Source of the DNA: Sphingomonas sp. 67-36
GTDB taxonomy: Bacteria > Pseudomonadota > Alphaproteobacteria > Sphingomonadales > Sphingomonadaceae
Reading direction: 5' to 3'
Assembly (NCBI GenBank): GCA_001897375.1
Contig: MKSU01000018.1
Span: 44,353-108,352, forward strand
Length of the DNA: 64,000 nucleotides
Part shown: piece after piece, positions 8,673 to 16,812 of the stretch
Numbering within the stretch: the stretch's first letter is position 1
How the letters are laid out: every line of letters starts with the position of its first letter
Program-made: the position numbers and the translations under genes
The notes under the pieces: generated by a model
Seen by the model: the letters and a program-made list of their open reading frames with translations, nothing else
The model's database searches: none
What the model was told of the DNA's origin: nothing

Positions 8673-9046
8673 CCCGCGCCTTCTTCCGCGACACCGCCGG
8701 AGCCGCCGCGGCGGAATTCGCGCTGGTGGTGCCGCTGTTCATCCTGCTGGTCTTTTCCACGATCAACATGGGCTTCGCCATGTCGGCGATCGTCCGGCTG
8801 CATCATGCGACCGAATGGGCCGCGCGCTGCCTGTCGGTGGACAAGAGCGGCACCTGCACCACGGCGAACATCAGCACCAGGACGAATGCGGTATTCCCGA
8901 TCGGCGGGATGAGCGCGATCACCTATACGCCGACTGCGCCGGCTTGCGGCAATCAGGTGGTCGGGAACGGAACCTATAACGTGTTCACCGGCGTGAACAC
9001 GATCTCGTTCACGTTTCGCGCTCGCGCCTGCTACCCGCTGATCTGA
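8669..9046 (+). CDS. TadE-like pseudopilin (second)
   Basis: A 125-residue TadE-family protein starting MTRAFFRDTAG. The signature GAAAAEFALVVPLFILLV has the Gly/Glu(+5) pseudopilin arrangement followed by the hydrophobic helix. The short C-terminal part contains four or five cysteines that may form disulfides outside the cytoplasm. The ATG overlaps the previous TGA, and its own TGA overlaps the start of the M23 peptidase gene as TGATG. Two TadE-like and one TadG-like gene in tandem match the usual set of minor Tad components. Confidence 0.88.
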   Translation: MTRAFFRDTAGAAAAEFALVVPLFILLVFSTINMGFAMSAIVRLHHATEWAARCLSVDKSGTCTTANISTRTNAVFPIGGMSAITYTPTAPACGNQVVGNGTYNVFTGVNTISFTFRARACYPLI

Positions 9047-9663
9047 TGCGCGGCGCGGCGCTTCTTCCTATGGGGCTGGCACTGACGCTTCCGTCCCCCG
9101 CATGGGCGGCGGAGAGCGGGACGGTGCCCGCCGCCGCTCCCGCCGGGCATGGCGGCGTCGTGTTCGGCCGCGCGGTCGACCTTGCGGGCACGCCGATGGT
9201 GCTGAAGCGTCCGCCCGCGCCGGTACTACCCGCCGCCGCTTCCGGCGCATCGGGAGCAGGCGGGGCGTTCGCGATGCCGGCCGGGATGCCGGTCGCCGCG
9301 CGCGCGCTGACCAGCGGCTTCGGCCTGCGCCAGCATCCGTTGCTCGGCGAGCGCCGCGCGCATCTCGGCCTCGATCTCGCCGCGCCGACCGGTGCGCCGA
9401 TCGTCGCCACCTCGCCGGGGATCGTCAGCGCGGGGGGATGGTATGGCGGCTATGGCTCGGCGGTCGTGCTGGACCATGGGGGCGGCGTCCAGACGCTCTA
9501 CGGCCATATGTCGCGGCGCAATGTCGTGGTCGGCCAGCGCGTGCGGCGCGGCGACGTGATCGGCTTCGTCGGTTCGACCGGCCTGTCGACCGGCCCGCAC
9601 CTGCATTACGAGGTCCGTGTCGGCAGCCGGCCAGTGGACCCGATCTCGACGCTCGCGAAATAA
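9046..9663 (+). CDS. M23-family peptidoglycan endopeptidase
   Basis: A secreted metallopeptidase of the LytM/M23 type that cuts peptidoglycan cross-links or regulates those that do. The 205-residue protein has a signal peptide ending near PSPAWAAES, a Pro/Ala-rich linker, and an M23 domain with the zinc motifs HLGLD and HLHYE plus the conserved GYGSAVVLDHGGGVQTLYGH and GSTGLSTGPHLHYE segments. All expected ligands (His, Asp, His) are present, so it should be active. It is coupled by a TGATG overlap to the TadE-like genes, which suggests local wall remodelling for the pilus; that link is inferred. A weak terminator follows. Confidence 0.9.
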   Translation: MRGAALLPMGLALTLPSPAWAAESGTVPAAAPAGHGGVVFGRAVDLAGTPMVLKRPPAPVLPAAASGASGAGGAFAMPAGMPVAARALTSGFGLRQHPLLGERRAHLGLDLAAPTGAPIVATSPGIVSAGGWYGGYGSAVVLDHGGGVQTLYGHMSRRNVVVGQRVRRGDVIGFVGSTGLSTGPHLHYEVRVGSRPVDPISTLAK

Positions 9664-9670
9664 GCGCGAG

Positions 9671-9692
9671 GCGCCGCGAATCGGGCGTTTTT
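9671..9692 (+). terminator. Weak candidate terminator after the M23 gene
   Basis: A short stem of about 5 pairs (GCGCC at 9671-9675 with GGCGT at 9684-9688) runs into TTTTT. The stem is short, but the location just after the last gene of the tadG cluster fits. Confidence 0.3.
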
Positions 9693-9729
9693 CTCTGACG
9701 ATCGTGGGCGGTCGCTCCGACGCGGCGGC

Positions 9730-9815
9730 TGGTGGAAGGGGCTGGATTCGAACCAGCGTACACTTGCGTGGGCAGATTTACAGTCTGCTGCCTTTAACCA
9801 CTCGGCCACCCTTCC
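9730..9815 (-). tRNA. tRNA-Tyr (anticodon GTA)
   Basis: Read on the minus strand, the acceptor arms GGAAGGG and CCCTTCC pair, followed by discriminator A and an encoded CCA. The anticodon loop reads CTGTAAA within a CAGA/TCTG stem, giving GTA. The T-arm contains GGTTCGAATCC. A long variable arm is present between them, as expected for bacterial tyrosine tRNA (class II). Total length is 86 bases. It lies alone between the M23 and M28 peptidase genes. Confidence 0.97.
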
Positions 9816-9950
9816 AATGGGGCCGCTTCGTCAAAGCGAGGGCGCCCAATGCCGAAGCGGAGGGGCGCTGTCAACGCACTGGCGTTCGTCCCGGCCACGC
9901 GGCATAGCATCGCGCAACAAAATAACGCCAAAAGGGAAGCCTCAAAGCAT

Positions 9951-11546
9951 ATGCGTCATCTATTGCTCGCGGCGGCGGCGGTCATCGCCGCGCCCGCCCA
10001 GGCGCAGGATCAGGCCGCGACCGCGCGAATCATCGACGAGGGCATGAGCCATTCGCAGGTGATGCTCACCGCGCAGCATCTCAGCGACGTGATCGGCCCG
10101 CGCCTCACCAACTCGCCCGCGATGCGCAAGGCGGAGCAGTGGACGCAGGCGCAATTCCGCGACTGGGGGTTGAAGAACGTCCACAAGGAAGGATATCTGT
10201 TCGGCCGGGGCTGGTGGATCGAGAAATCGAGCGTGCGGATGGTCACGCCGCGCCCGATCCAGCTCACCGCGATCCCGATCGCCTGGACCCCGCCGACCAA
10301 CGGCGCGATCAGCGCGCCGATCGTCGTCGCGCCGATGAAGCGCGCGCGGGATTTCGCGCAATACAAGGGCAAGCTCGCGGGCAAGATCGTGCTGGTATCC
10401 CAGCCCGGCACCGGATCGGAGAACACCAGGCCGCCGTTCCATCGCTATACGGGGGAGGAACTGGCGAAGCTCGATACGTTCGAGCAGCCGACATACGATC
10501 CCGACGCCGACAAGCGCACGCTGGAGCGCGCCGATTTCGAGAAGCAGCGCGACGCCTTCCTGAAGGAGGAGGGCGCGCTCGCCTATGCCACCATCTCCTA
10601 TCGCGACGGGATGCTGCTGCACGGCGAAGGCTATATGTTCGAGACGGGCAAGTCGCCGGCGCTGCCCGGCGTGCAGATCGCGGCGGAGGATTACCGCCGC
10701 CTCGCGCGGCTGGCGAAGATCGGCGAGGCGCCGACGCTCGAGATCGACAGCGTGACGCATTACGACGACAGCGATCCGAACGCCTATAATATCATCGCCG
10801 AAATCCCCGGCACCGATCCCAAGGCAGGCTTCGTGATGGCAGGCGCGCATCTGGATAGCTGGGTCGCGGGTGACGGCGCGACCGACAATGCCGCCGGCTC
10901 GGCGATGATCATGGAGGCGGCGCGCATCCTCGCGACGCTCGGCGTGCGGCCGAAGCGCACGATCCGCTTCGCCCTGTGGAGCGGCGAGGAGCAGGCGCTG
11001 CTCGGCAGCCTCGCCTGGGTGGAGAAGAATCTCGCGACACGCGGCGGCCCGAACGATCCGCCGCTGACCGGCGAGCGACGCTATTACGAATGGCCGAAGC
11101 GTTGGCCGATCAACAGGCAGCCGGGTTATGACGCGCTGGCGGCCTATTTCAACATCGACAACGGCTCCGGCAAACTGCGCGGCATCTATGCCGAGAACAA
11201 TCCGGCAGCGGCGAAGATCTTCGAAAGCTGGATGGGGCCCTTTCACTCGATGGGGATGACGCAGGTGGCGGTCGCCCCGACCGAGGGGACCGACCACGTC
11301 TTCATGCAGGCGGTCGGCGCGCCCGGCTTCCAGTTCATCCAGGATCCGCTGGATTACGAGACGCGGACGCACCATTCCTCCGCCGACACCTACGACCACC
11401 TGAAGGGCGACGACATGCGGCAGGGGGCGACGATCCTCGCGTCTTTCCTGCTCAACGCAGCCGATGCCGAAAAGCCCTTGCCGCGCCCGCCGCTGCCGAC
11501 CAAGCCGGCGGTCACCGATCCCTTCGCTTATCCGGAAAACAACTGA
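9951..11546 (+). CDS. Secreted M28-family metallopeptidase with PA domain
   Basis: A 531-residue exported zinc peptidase, probably an aminopeptidase or carboxypeptidase acting in the periplasm. It has a signal peptide MRHLLLAAAAVIAAPAQAQ, a PA-like insert around residues 120-270, and the M28 catalytic domain: GAHLDSWVAGDGATDNAAG (His and Asp ligands), SGEEQALLGS (catalytic Glu plus ligand), NIDNGSG, and a late THHSSADTYD histidine. All ligands expected for a di-zinc enzyme are present. The start is the ATG at the signal peptide; an upstream in-frame extension lacks signal character and covers the tRNA flank. Its TGA overlaps the rlmB start. Confidence 0.9.
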   Translation: MRHLLLAAAAVIAAPAQAQDQAATARIIDEGMSHSQVMLTAQHLSDVIGPRLTNSPAMRKAEQWTQAQFRDWGLKNVHKEGYLFGRGWWIEKSSVRMVTPRPIQLTAIPIAWTPPTNGAISAPIVVAPMKRARDFAQYKGKLAGKIVLVSQPGTGSENTRPPFHRYTGEELAKLDTFEQPTYDPDADKRTLERADFEKQRDAFLKEEGALAYATISYRDGMLLHGEGYMFETGKSPALPGVQIAAEDYRRLARLAKIGEAPTLEIDSVTHYDDSDPNAYNIIAEIPGTDPKAGFVMAGAHLDSWVAGDGATDNAAGSAMIMEAARILATLGVRPKRTIRFALWSGEEQALLGSLAWVEKNLATRGGPNDPPLTGERRYYEWPKRWPINRQPGYDALAAYFNIDNGSGKLRGIYAENNPAAAKIFESWMGPFHSMGMTQVAVAPTEGTDHVFMQAVGAPGFQFIQDPLDYETRTHHSSADTYDHLKGDDMRQGATILASFLLNAADAEKPLPRPPLPTKPAVTDPFAYPENN

Positions 11547-12292
11547 TGGCCCGTCGCGGACACCGACCCTCCCAGCCAACCGGCGGCCGCCCCCGCTTCT
11601 GGGGGCGCCATGCCGTGATCGCGGCGCTGGCCAATCCCGAACGCAACGTGCGCAAGCTGTGGGGCACGCGCGAGGCGCTGGCAGCGCTCGATCTGCCGCC
11701 GGTGCTGCCGGTGGTCTATGCCGATGTCGCCGATCTCGGGCGGATGGTGCCCAATGACGCGCCGCATCAGGGGCTGGTGGCGGAGGTCGATCCGCTGGAG
11801 GAAATCTGGCTCGGCGACCTGCTGGAGCAGGGGCGTGACGACCGCCGCCCGCTCGTGGTGCTCGATCAGGTGACCGACCCGCATAATGTCGGCGCGATCA
11901 TGCGCTCGGCGGCGGCGTTCGACGCGCTCGGCATCATAACGCAGGACCGCCACGCACCGCCCGAATCCGGCGTGCTGGCGCGCTCCGCCTCCGGCGCGCT
12001 GGAGACGGTGCCGTGGGTGCGGGTGGTGAACCTGGCCCGCGCGCTGGACGAGATCGCGGAGGCCGGCTTCTGGCGCATCGGCCTCACCGGCCACGCGACG
12101 CTGACGCTGGCGGAGGCGATGGGCGAGGCGCGCATCGCGGTGGTGCTCGGCGCGGAGGGCGAGGGGATGCGCCAGAACACCGAGGCGCATTGCGACCAGC
12201 TCGCGAAGCTGCCGATCTCGCCGAAAGTGGAGAGCCTCAACGTATCGAACGCGGCCGCGATCGCGCTCTATGCGGTGACGGCGCGGGGGTAG
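11546..12292 (+). CDS. rlmB: RlmB-type 23S rRNA 2-prime-O-ribose methyltransferase (TrmH/SpoU family)
   Basis: This SpoU-class enzyme methylates the ribose of a guanosine in 23S rRNA (G2251 in E. coli numbering) using S-adenosylmethionine. The 248-residue protein has the small N-terminal substrate-binding domain (FWGRHAVIAALANPERN) and the knotted catalytic domain with motif 1 LVVLDQVTDPHNVGAIMRSA, motif 2 VVLGAEGEGM and motif 3 LPISPKVESLNVSNAAAIAL. Length and motifs match RlmB rather than the shorter TrmH. The start is TGATG-coupled to the peptidase gene. The basic, Arg-rich first ~15 residues are usual in this subgroup. Confidence 0.92.
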   Translation: MARRGHRPSQPTGGRPRFWGRHAVIAALANPERNVRKLWGTREALAALDLPPVLPVVYADVADLGRMVPNDAPHQGLVAEVDPLEEIWLGDLLEQGRDDRRPLVVLDQVTDPHNVGAIMRSAAAFDALGIITQDRHAPPESGVLARSASGALETVPWVRVVNLARALDEIAEAGFWRIGLTGHATLTLAEAMGEARIAVVLGAEGEGMRQNTEAHCDQLAKLPISPKVESLNVSNAAAIALYAVTARG

Positions 12293-12313
12293 GGGGACTC
12301 TCCCGCGCTCCGT

Positions 12314-12380
12314 TTGCCCTGAGCTTGTCGAAGGACTGTTTTCCTGGCGAGGAAGGGCGGGGCTTCGACAGGCTCAGCCC
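12314..12380. repeat. Sphingomonad-type palindromic repeat
   Basis: The arms CCTGAGCTTGTCGAAG (from 12318) and CTTCGACAGGCTCAG (from 12363) are near-perfect inverse complements separated by about 30 bases. I recall this motif as frequent in intergenic regions of sphingomonads, where it behaves like a REP element. It sits directly after rlmB and may act as a terminator or mRNA-stabilising hairpin. Confidence 0.75.
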
Positions 12381-12402
12381 GATTGAGGGGAGTGTGCGAG
12401 CC

Positions 12403-12506
12403 GTCGCGGCGGAGCCGCGCCGTCGGACGGGTTCGCTGGCGCGACCCGCCGGCCGTGACGGGCGATGCGCCTTGGCGCGCCGGCGCCGTCGCTTCGCCGG
12501 CGCGCC
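12403..12506 (+). repeat. Dispersed intergenic element, copy A
   Basis: About 104 bases that align over their whole length with 39109-39214. Shared blocks include CGTCGGACGG, GACCCGCCGGCC and TGCGCC. The 3-prime third is a perfect 12-pair stem (12474-12485 with 12495-12506) around a 9-base loop. Both copies lie in the same orientation between a plus-strand gene end and a converging minus-strand gene end. The function may be bidirectional termination; the origin is unknown. Confidence 0.7.
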
Positions 12507-12514
12507 TTCGTCCG

Positions 12515-12832
12515 TCAGTCCTCCGCGGCGATCGTCACCTTCAGCCCGTCCAGCGCGTCGCTGAACGGAATCTGGCACGACAGGCGCGAATTCTCGTTAC
12601 GGTCGCTCGACGAATCGAGCAGGTCGTTCTCGTCCTCGCTCATCGCGGGCAGTTTGACCGCAAATTCCGGGTCGACATGGACGTGGCAGGTCGCGCAGCT
12701 GCAGCAGCCGCCGCACAAAGCCAGGATTTCGTCGATGCCGCCATCGCGGATCACTTCCATCACCGACAGGCCCGCCTCGCCGTCAAGCTCGCGTTCTTCC
12801 CCATCCCGCGTAACGACGATAAGCTTAGGCAT
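12515..12832 (-). CDS. Adrenodoxin-type 2Fe-2S ferredoxin
   Basis: A soluble electron carrier of about 105 residues. Cysteines 40, 46, 49 and 86 form the C-x5-C-x2-C-x36-C pattern of adrenodoxin/putidaredoxin-type ferredoxins, within [16 protein letters not shown]. Such proteins feed cytochromes P450 or Rieske oxygenases, or act in cluster assembly; no such partner is adjacent, so its role is open. Two adjacent ATGs exist; GGAG lies 6 bases before the second, which I chose. It diverges from the glycosylase gene with about 54 bases between them. Confidence 0.93.
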   Translation of the reverse strand: MPKLIVVTRDGEERELDGEAGLSVMEVIRDGGIDEILALCGGCCSCATCHVHVDPEFAVKLPAMSEDENDLLDSSSDRNENSRLSCQIPFSDALDGLKVTIAAED

Positions 12833-12886
12833 CATGCTCTCCGTGAAATTCCCACTGCCCCATGCCTTCCTTAGCGCGACGCTGCA

Positions 12887-13516
12887 ATGGGGTTGAGCGA
12901 GACGCAACTGCGCGCCGGCGTTGATGCGCTGGGCGCAATCGAGCCGAAATTCGCCGCCGCGCTCGCCCGCGTCGGCTATCCCGCCCCCCGCATCCGCGCG
13001 CGCGGCTACATCACCTTGCTGCGCACGATCGTCGGCCAGCAGGTCAGCGTGAAGGCCGCCGACGCGGTGTGGCGCAAGCTGGAGGCTCAGGTCGGCGATC
13101 CGACCGACCCGGCGATCATCGCCCGCGCCAGCGACGACGAGCTGCGCGCCTGCGGTTTCTCGCGCCAGAAATCGGGCTATGCGCGCAGCCTCGCCGACGA
13201 GGTGCTGAGCGGGCGACTCGATCTCGCCGCGCTGCCGGCGGACGACGAGGAGGCGATCGCCGCGCTGACGCGGGTGAAGGGCATCGGCCGCTGGTCGGCG
13301 GAAATCTATCTGCTGTTCGCGGAAGGGCGGCCGGATATCTGGCCGGCGGGCGACCTCGCGGTGCAGATCGAGGTCGGTCGCATCCTCGGCCACGAATCCC
13401 GCCCGAGCGAGAAGCATACGCGCGAGCTGGCCGAGGCATGGCGCCCGCATCGCGGCGCGGCGGCGATCTTCACCTGGCACCATTATGGCGCGGGGATGGA
13501 CGCCGCGCCGGTATGA
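12887..13516 (+). CDS. AlkA-type DNA-3-methyladenine glycosylase (HhH-GPD superfamily)
   Basis: A base-excision repair glycosylase that removes alkylated purines. The 209-residue protein corresponds to the catalytic HhH-GPD core without the N-terminal domain of E. coli AlkA. It shows [18 protein letters not shown], the helix-hairpin-helix [18 protein letters not shown], and the following WPAGDLAVQ in which D is the likely catalytic aspartate. No Fe-S cysteines are present, which separates it from Nth/MutY. It ends 7 bases before the convergent DUF2147 gene. Confidence 0.88.
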   Translation: MGLSETQLRAGVDALGAIEPKFAAALARVGYPAPRIRARGYITLLRTIVGQQVSVKAADAVWRKLEAQVGDPTDPAIIARASDDELRACGFSRQKSGYARSLADEVLSGRLDLAALPADDEEAIAALTRVKGIGRWSAEIYLLFAEGRPDIWPAGDLAVQIEVGRILGHESRPSEKHTRELAEAWRPHRGAAAIFTWHHYGAGMDAAPV

Positions 13517-13522
13517 CCGCCG

Positions 13523-13945
13523 TCAGCGCGCCGGCTGCCACACCTGCGTCTGGCAGAACATCGCGACGCAGCCCTGCACGTTGAGCGAACCGTCGGCATT
13601 GCGGGCGACGATCGACTTGAACGTCCGGCCCCGGCGCGGGTCGTAGATCTCGCCGCGCCAGTCCTTGCCGCTGTCCGTCAGGCCCGACAGGATCGCCATC
13701 CCGAGCAACGGGCGCGAGCGCAGGGCGGGATCGACGTTCCTCGCATCGACCGACGCTCCGTTCGGCGCGGGCTTCACCACGGTCGCGAGCTTGCCGCACA
13801 TCGCCGCGCCGCATGCGGCGATCGCGACGATCCCCGATCCGTCCGCCGTCAGATAGCGGCCGGCGATCGGATCGGCGGCATGGGCCGTCCCCGCGAGGCC
13901 GAGGAGCAAGGGCGCGGCGAGGACGGGAAAGCGAAGGCGCGTCAT
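13523..13945 (-). CDS. Secreted DUF2147 protein
   Basis: A 140-residue exported protein with signal peptide LAAPLLLGLAGTAHAAD. The mature part fits the DUF2147 family: DPIAGRYLTADGSGIVAI, LLGMAILSGL, WRGEIYDPRRGRTF and a C-terminal GCVAMFCQTQVW with a possible disulfide. The family is periplasmic with no known activity; some members resemble lipocalin-like small-molecule binders. The start is placed at the ATG before the signal peptide; the frame stays open far upstream only because of GC-rich codon use antisense to mntH. Confidence 0.82.
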   Translation of the reverse strand: MTRLRFPVLAAPLLLGLAGTAHAADPIAGRYLTADGSGIVAIAACGAAMCGKLATVVKPAPNGASVDARNVDPALRSRPLLGMAILSGLTDSGKDWRGEIYDPRRGRTFKSIVARNADGSLNVQGCVAMFCQTQVWQPAR

Positions 13946-14047
13946 GTCGCGAAACGTGCCGGTCGCGCTCCGCCCACGCAAGCGCTTTCCGTCGCATTTC
14001 GCGATCATGGTTGAACCGCGCGGCGTGCTTCCGCATTGAGGCGGGCA

Positions 14048-15346
14048 ATGGACACCATGCGCTCCCTGCCCGAAAGCCACGGCTCCGTCGCCGTGCCGCG
14101 CGGCGGCGGGTTCTGGCGCAAGCTGCTCGCCTTCATCGGGCCGGGCTGGCTGGTCGCGGTCGGCTATATGGATCCGGGCAACTGGGCGACCGACATCGCC
14201 GGCGGATCGGCGTTCGGCTACGCCCTGCTGTCGGTCGTCCTGCTGTCGAACCTGATGGCGATCGTGCTTCAGGCGCTCGCCGCGCGGCTCGGGATCGGCG
14301 CGGGGATGGATTTGGCGCAGGCGTGCCGCGCGCATTATCCGCGCCGCATCACGCTGTTTCTGTGGATATTGTGCGAGATCGCGATCGTCGCCTGCGATCT
14401 TGCCGAAGTATTGGGCACGGCGATCGCGCTGAAGCTGCTGTTCGGCCTGCCGCTGGTCGCTGGCGTGTGCCTCACCGCGCTGGACGTGTTCCTGATCCTC
14501 GCGTTGCAACGCTTCGGCTTCCGGCGGCTGGAGGCGTTCATCGCTGCGCTGCTGATCGTGATCGCCGGCTGTTTCGCGCTGGAACTGGCCTGGGCCGGGC
14601 CGGACTGGCGCGCGGCGGCGCGCGGGCTGGTGCCGACGGCGGAGATCGTGCGCAACCCGGCGATGCTCTATATCGCGATCGGCATCCTCGGCGCGACGGT
14701 GATGCCGCACAACCTCTACCTCCACTCGGCGGTGGTGCAGACCCGCGCGTTCGGGCGCGACGACCACGACCGGCGCGAGGCGATCCGGCTGGCAACGATC
14801 GATTCGACCGTCTCGCTCGGCCTCGCCTTCTTCATCAACGCCGCGATCCTCGTGCTGGCGGCGGCGACCTTCCATGTCGCGGGGCGCACCGGCGTGGCGG
14901 AGATCGAGGAGGCGCACCGCCTGCTCGCGCCGATGCTCGGGGTGGGCGCGGCGAGCACGGTGTTCGCCATCGCGCTTCTGGCGAGCGGGCAGAATTCCAC
15001 CGTCACCGGCACGCTCGCCGGGCAGGTGGTGATGGAGGGCTTCCTCGACCTGCGCCTGCCGATGTGGCTGCGGCGGCTGGTGACGCGCGGGCTGGCGCTG
15101 GTGCCGGCGGTCGTGGTCGTGGTGGCGATGGGTGATCGCGGCGCGACGCCGCTGCTGCTGCTCAGCCAGGTGATCCTGTCGATGCAATTGCCGTTCGCGG
15201 TGATCCCGCTCGTCGCCTTCAGCGGCAGCGCGAAGGTGATGGGCGCCCACGCCGCGCCGCGCTGGCTGATCGCGGTTGCCTGGATCGTCGCGGCGCTGAT
15301 CGTGGTGCTGAACGCGGTGCTGCTGTGGGGGATCGCGTTCGGCTGA
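14048..15346 (+). CDS. mntH: Nramp-family Mn2+/Fe2+ transporter
   Basis: A proton-coupled divalent metal importer in the inner membrane. The 432-residue protein has about 11-12 transmembrane segments and the two Nramp metal-site motifs: DPGN in [11 protein letters not shown] (TM1) and MPHNLYLHS (TM6). It also has the conserved GQNSTVTGT loop. I chose the ATG giving MDTMRSLPE; a TTG four codons upstream is in frame. GAGG lies 7 bases before the ATG. No MntR/Fur box or Mn riboswitch is evident in the ~100 bases upstream. It ends 2 bases from the convergent phosphatase gene. Confidence 0.93.
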   Translation: MDTMRSLPESHGSVAVPRGGGFWRKLLAFIGPGWLVAVGYMDPGNWATDIAGGSAFGYALLSVVLLSNLMAIVLQALAARLGIGAGMDLAQACRAHYPRRITLFLWILCEIAIVACDLAEVLGTAIALKLLFGLPLVAGVCLTALDVFLILALQRFGFRRLEAFIAALLIVIAGCFALELAWAGPDWRAAARGLVPTAEIVRNPAMLYIAIGILGATVMPHNLYLHSAVVQTRAFGRDDHDRREAIRLATIDSTVSLGLAFFINAAILVLAAATFHVAGRTGVAEIEEAHRLLAPMLGVGAASTVFAIALLASGQNSTVTGTLAGQVVMEGFLDLRLPMWLRRLVTRGLALVPAVVVVVAMGDRGATPLLLLSQVILSMQLPFAVIPLVAFSGSAKVMGAHAAPRWLIAVAWIVAALIVVLNAVLLWGIAFG

Positions 15347-15348
15347 GT

Positions 15349-16128
15349 TCAGCCGATCAGCCGTGCCGCGATCGCCTCGCGCCGGGCGGCATCCACGCCC
15401 AGCGCCTGCTCGGCATAGGTTTCGACATTGCCGTGCCGCTCGCGGATCGCCGCGAGCGCGGTGTGGAGATAATCCGCCTCCACCGACATGAGCGCGATCA
15501 CCGCCTCGTCGCTCATCCGCGGGCCGTAGCGTTCGCGCACCGACACGGCCGCGCTGGCGATGCGCCGCTCGGGATCGCCGGCGGTGTTGGTGAGGAGATA
15601 ATCCGCCATCACATCGTCCTCGCCGACGCCGAGCAGGCTGTGGAGCAATGCGACCGCCAGCCCGGTGCGATCCTTGCCGGCGAGGCAGTGGAGCAGGCTC
15701 GCCCCGTCGCGCGTCGCCAGCGCCTCGAAATAGAGGCTGAGCGAGCCGGTCAGCACGTCGCGAAAGGGCATGGTGGCGTAGAGCCGCCGCATCGCCGCGC
15801 GCGCTTCCGTGGCGGTGGCGATGCCGGCGCCGGCTTCTTCGTGCGGAGCGAGTTCGCTGCCGGTCGTCTCGCCCGGCGCGAACAGCACCGTGCCGTCGAA
15901 GCCGTCATGGCGGCGGCACGGGGCGAGGCGGCGTTCCGTATCGCCGCGCAGGTCGATCACGGTGGCGATACGCAGCCCGGCGAGTCCGGCAAGGTCCCCT
16001 GGAGTTGCATCGCCATGCTGGCCGGAACGCCACAGCAGGCCGCTGCGCATCAGCCCCGATCGCGTGCGATAGCCGCCATAGTCGCGGAAGTTGTGGATGC
16101 CCTCGAAACTCAGCACGCGATCGGTCAT
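15349..16128 (-). CDS. Tyrosine-protein phosphatase (PTP/MptpB-like)
   Basis: A 259-residue dual-specificity/tyrosine phosphatase. The signature P-loop HCLAGKDRTG contains the Cys nucleophile and Arg of the C-x5-R motif; the sequence FRDYGGYRTRSG near the N-terminus is typical of the MptpB-type subgroup, some of which also act on phosphoinositides or serine phosphates. The general-acid region is less clear. The start used gives MTDRVLSFEG; an ATG 39 bases further upstream is in frame. It is separated from the upstream pilin gene by a strong terminator, so it needs its own promoter. Confidence 0.87.
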   Translation of the reverse strand: MTDRVLSFEGIHNFRDYGGYRTRSGLMRSGLLWRSGQHGDATPGDLAGLAGLRIATVIDLRGDTERRLAPCRRHDGFDGTVLFAPGETTGSELAPHEEAGAGIATATEARAAMRRLYATMPFRDVLTGSLSLYFEALATRDGASLLHCLAGKDRTGLAVALLHSLLGVGEDDVMADYLLTNTAGDPERRIASAAVSVRERYGPRMSDEAVIALMSVEADYLHTALAAIRERHGNVETYAEQALGVDAARREAIAARLIG

Positions 16129-16191
16129 GCGAATCGCGCTACCCGATCGCCGCGCCCTTGTCGCCATCCAGTCGATGGGACGCGCTCGCGC

Positions 16192-16226
16192 AAAAAGAAA
16201 GGGCGACGGACCGAAGTCCGCCGCCC
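16192..16226 (-). terminator. Intrinsic terminator after the second flp gene pair
   Basis: On the minus strand an 11-position stem (16216-16226 with 16201-16211, one mismatch) closes a TTCG tetraloop and is followed by TTTCTTTTTG. This is a textbook rho-independent terminator, placed about 30 bases after the stop of the pilin at 16255. Confidence 0.88.
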
Positions 16227-16254
16227 GTTCCTTTTGAATTTCGAACGTGAACGC

Positions 16255-16422
16255 TTAGCTGGCGTTCATGTTGCTCGAAACGTTGTTGAAGGTCGTGGTC
16301 AGCTTGCTGCCCAGACCCTGCATGGCGCCGATCGCGGCGACGGCGATGAGCGCGGCGATCAGACCGTACTCGATCGCGGTGGCGCCCTTCGAATTCTTCA
16401 GGAAGGTCCGAATCTTCTGCAT
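16255..16422 (-). CDS. Flp-family pilin
   Basis: A 55-residue pilin starting MQKIRTFLKNSKG. The cleavage motif is Gly followed by ATAIEYGLI, with Glu at +5 and Tyr at +6, then the hydrophobic segment AALIAVAAIGAMQ. The C-terminus is polar (TTTFNNVSSNMNAS). GGAG lies about 8 bases before the chosen ATG; the frame is open 20 codons further upstream without pilin character. Strong terminator downstream and close spacing to a second pilin gene upstream suggest a pilin-only transcript. It differs from the flp at 5001, so alternative pilins may be used. Confidence 0.93.
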   Translation of the reverse strand: MQKIRTFLKNSKGATAIEYGLIAALIAVAAIGAMQGLGSKLTTTFNNVSSNMNAS

Positions 16423-16557
16423 ACTCGATCTCCAGTGGTAATCTATTGCTTCAGTCACCCGACTGGATCGAGGGTCCCCCATCCAGCAAGCGAATCGATA
16501 GAATGTCTGGGTTGAGGAATGTTTAAGGCGGGCAAATTCAGCGCGCGGAGCGGCGGA

Positions 16558-16764
16558 TTATTGTGCGTTGACCACTTTGCTGCTGACGTTGTTCCACATG
16601 CCGGTGGTCACCGAGGCGAGATTCGTCAGGCTGGAGATCATGGCGATCACGATGAGCGCGACGATCAGGCCGTATTCGATCGCCGTCGCGCCGCGCCGGT
16701 CACGGAAAAGGCGCGCGCAGAAGGCGCAAAAACCGGTCGTCCGGGATGGCCGCGATCGTAACAT
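16558..16764 (-). CDS. Flp-family pilin with longer leader
   Basis: A 68-residue pilin. The Gly-ATAIEYGLI processing site and hydrophobic helix VALIVIAMISSL match the neighbour at 16255 closely, and both end in similar polar tails (WNNVSSKVVNAQ here). Its leader before the cleavage glycine is longer (about 25 residues) and has two cysteines, unusual for Flp leaders. The gap to the next pilin gene is 135 bases, so they may share a promoter. It diverges from the Nudix gene at 16813. Confidence 0.88.
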   Translation of the reverse strand: MLRSRPSRTTGFCAFCARLFRDRRGATAIEYGLIVALIVIAMISSLTNLASVTTGMWNNVSSKVVNAQ

Positions 16765-16812
16765 GGGCTAAGAATGACACGGCAGACTTAACGAAATGTC
16801 GACGCGATCGCC

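Noticed and set aside
13946-14047. Possible manganese riboswitch upstream of mntH
   Set aside because: The gap is only about 100 bases and no yybP-ykoY-like conserved loops were seen.
13523-15250. Long N-terminal extension of the DUF2147 protein
   Set aside because: It is antisense to mntH; a signal peptide at 13945 fixes the start.
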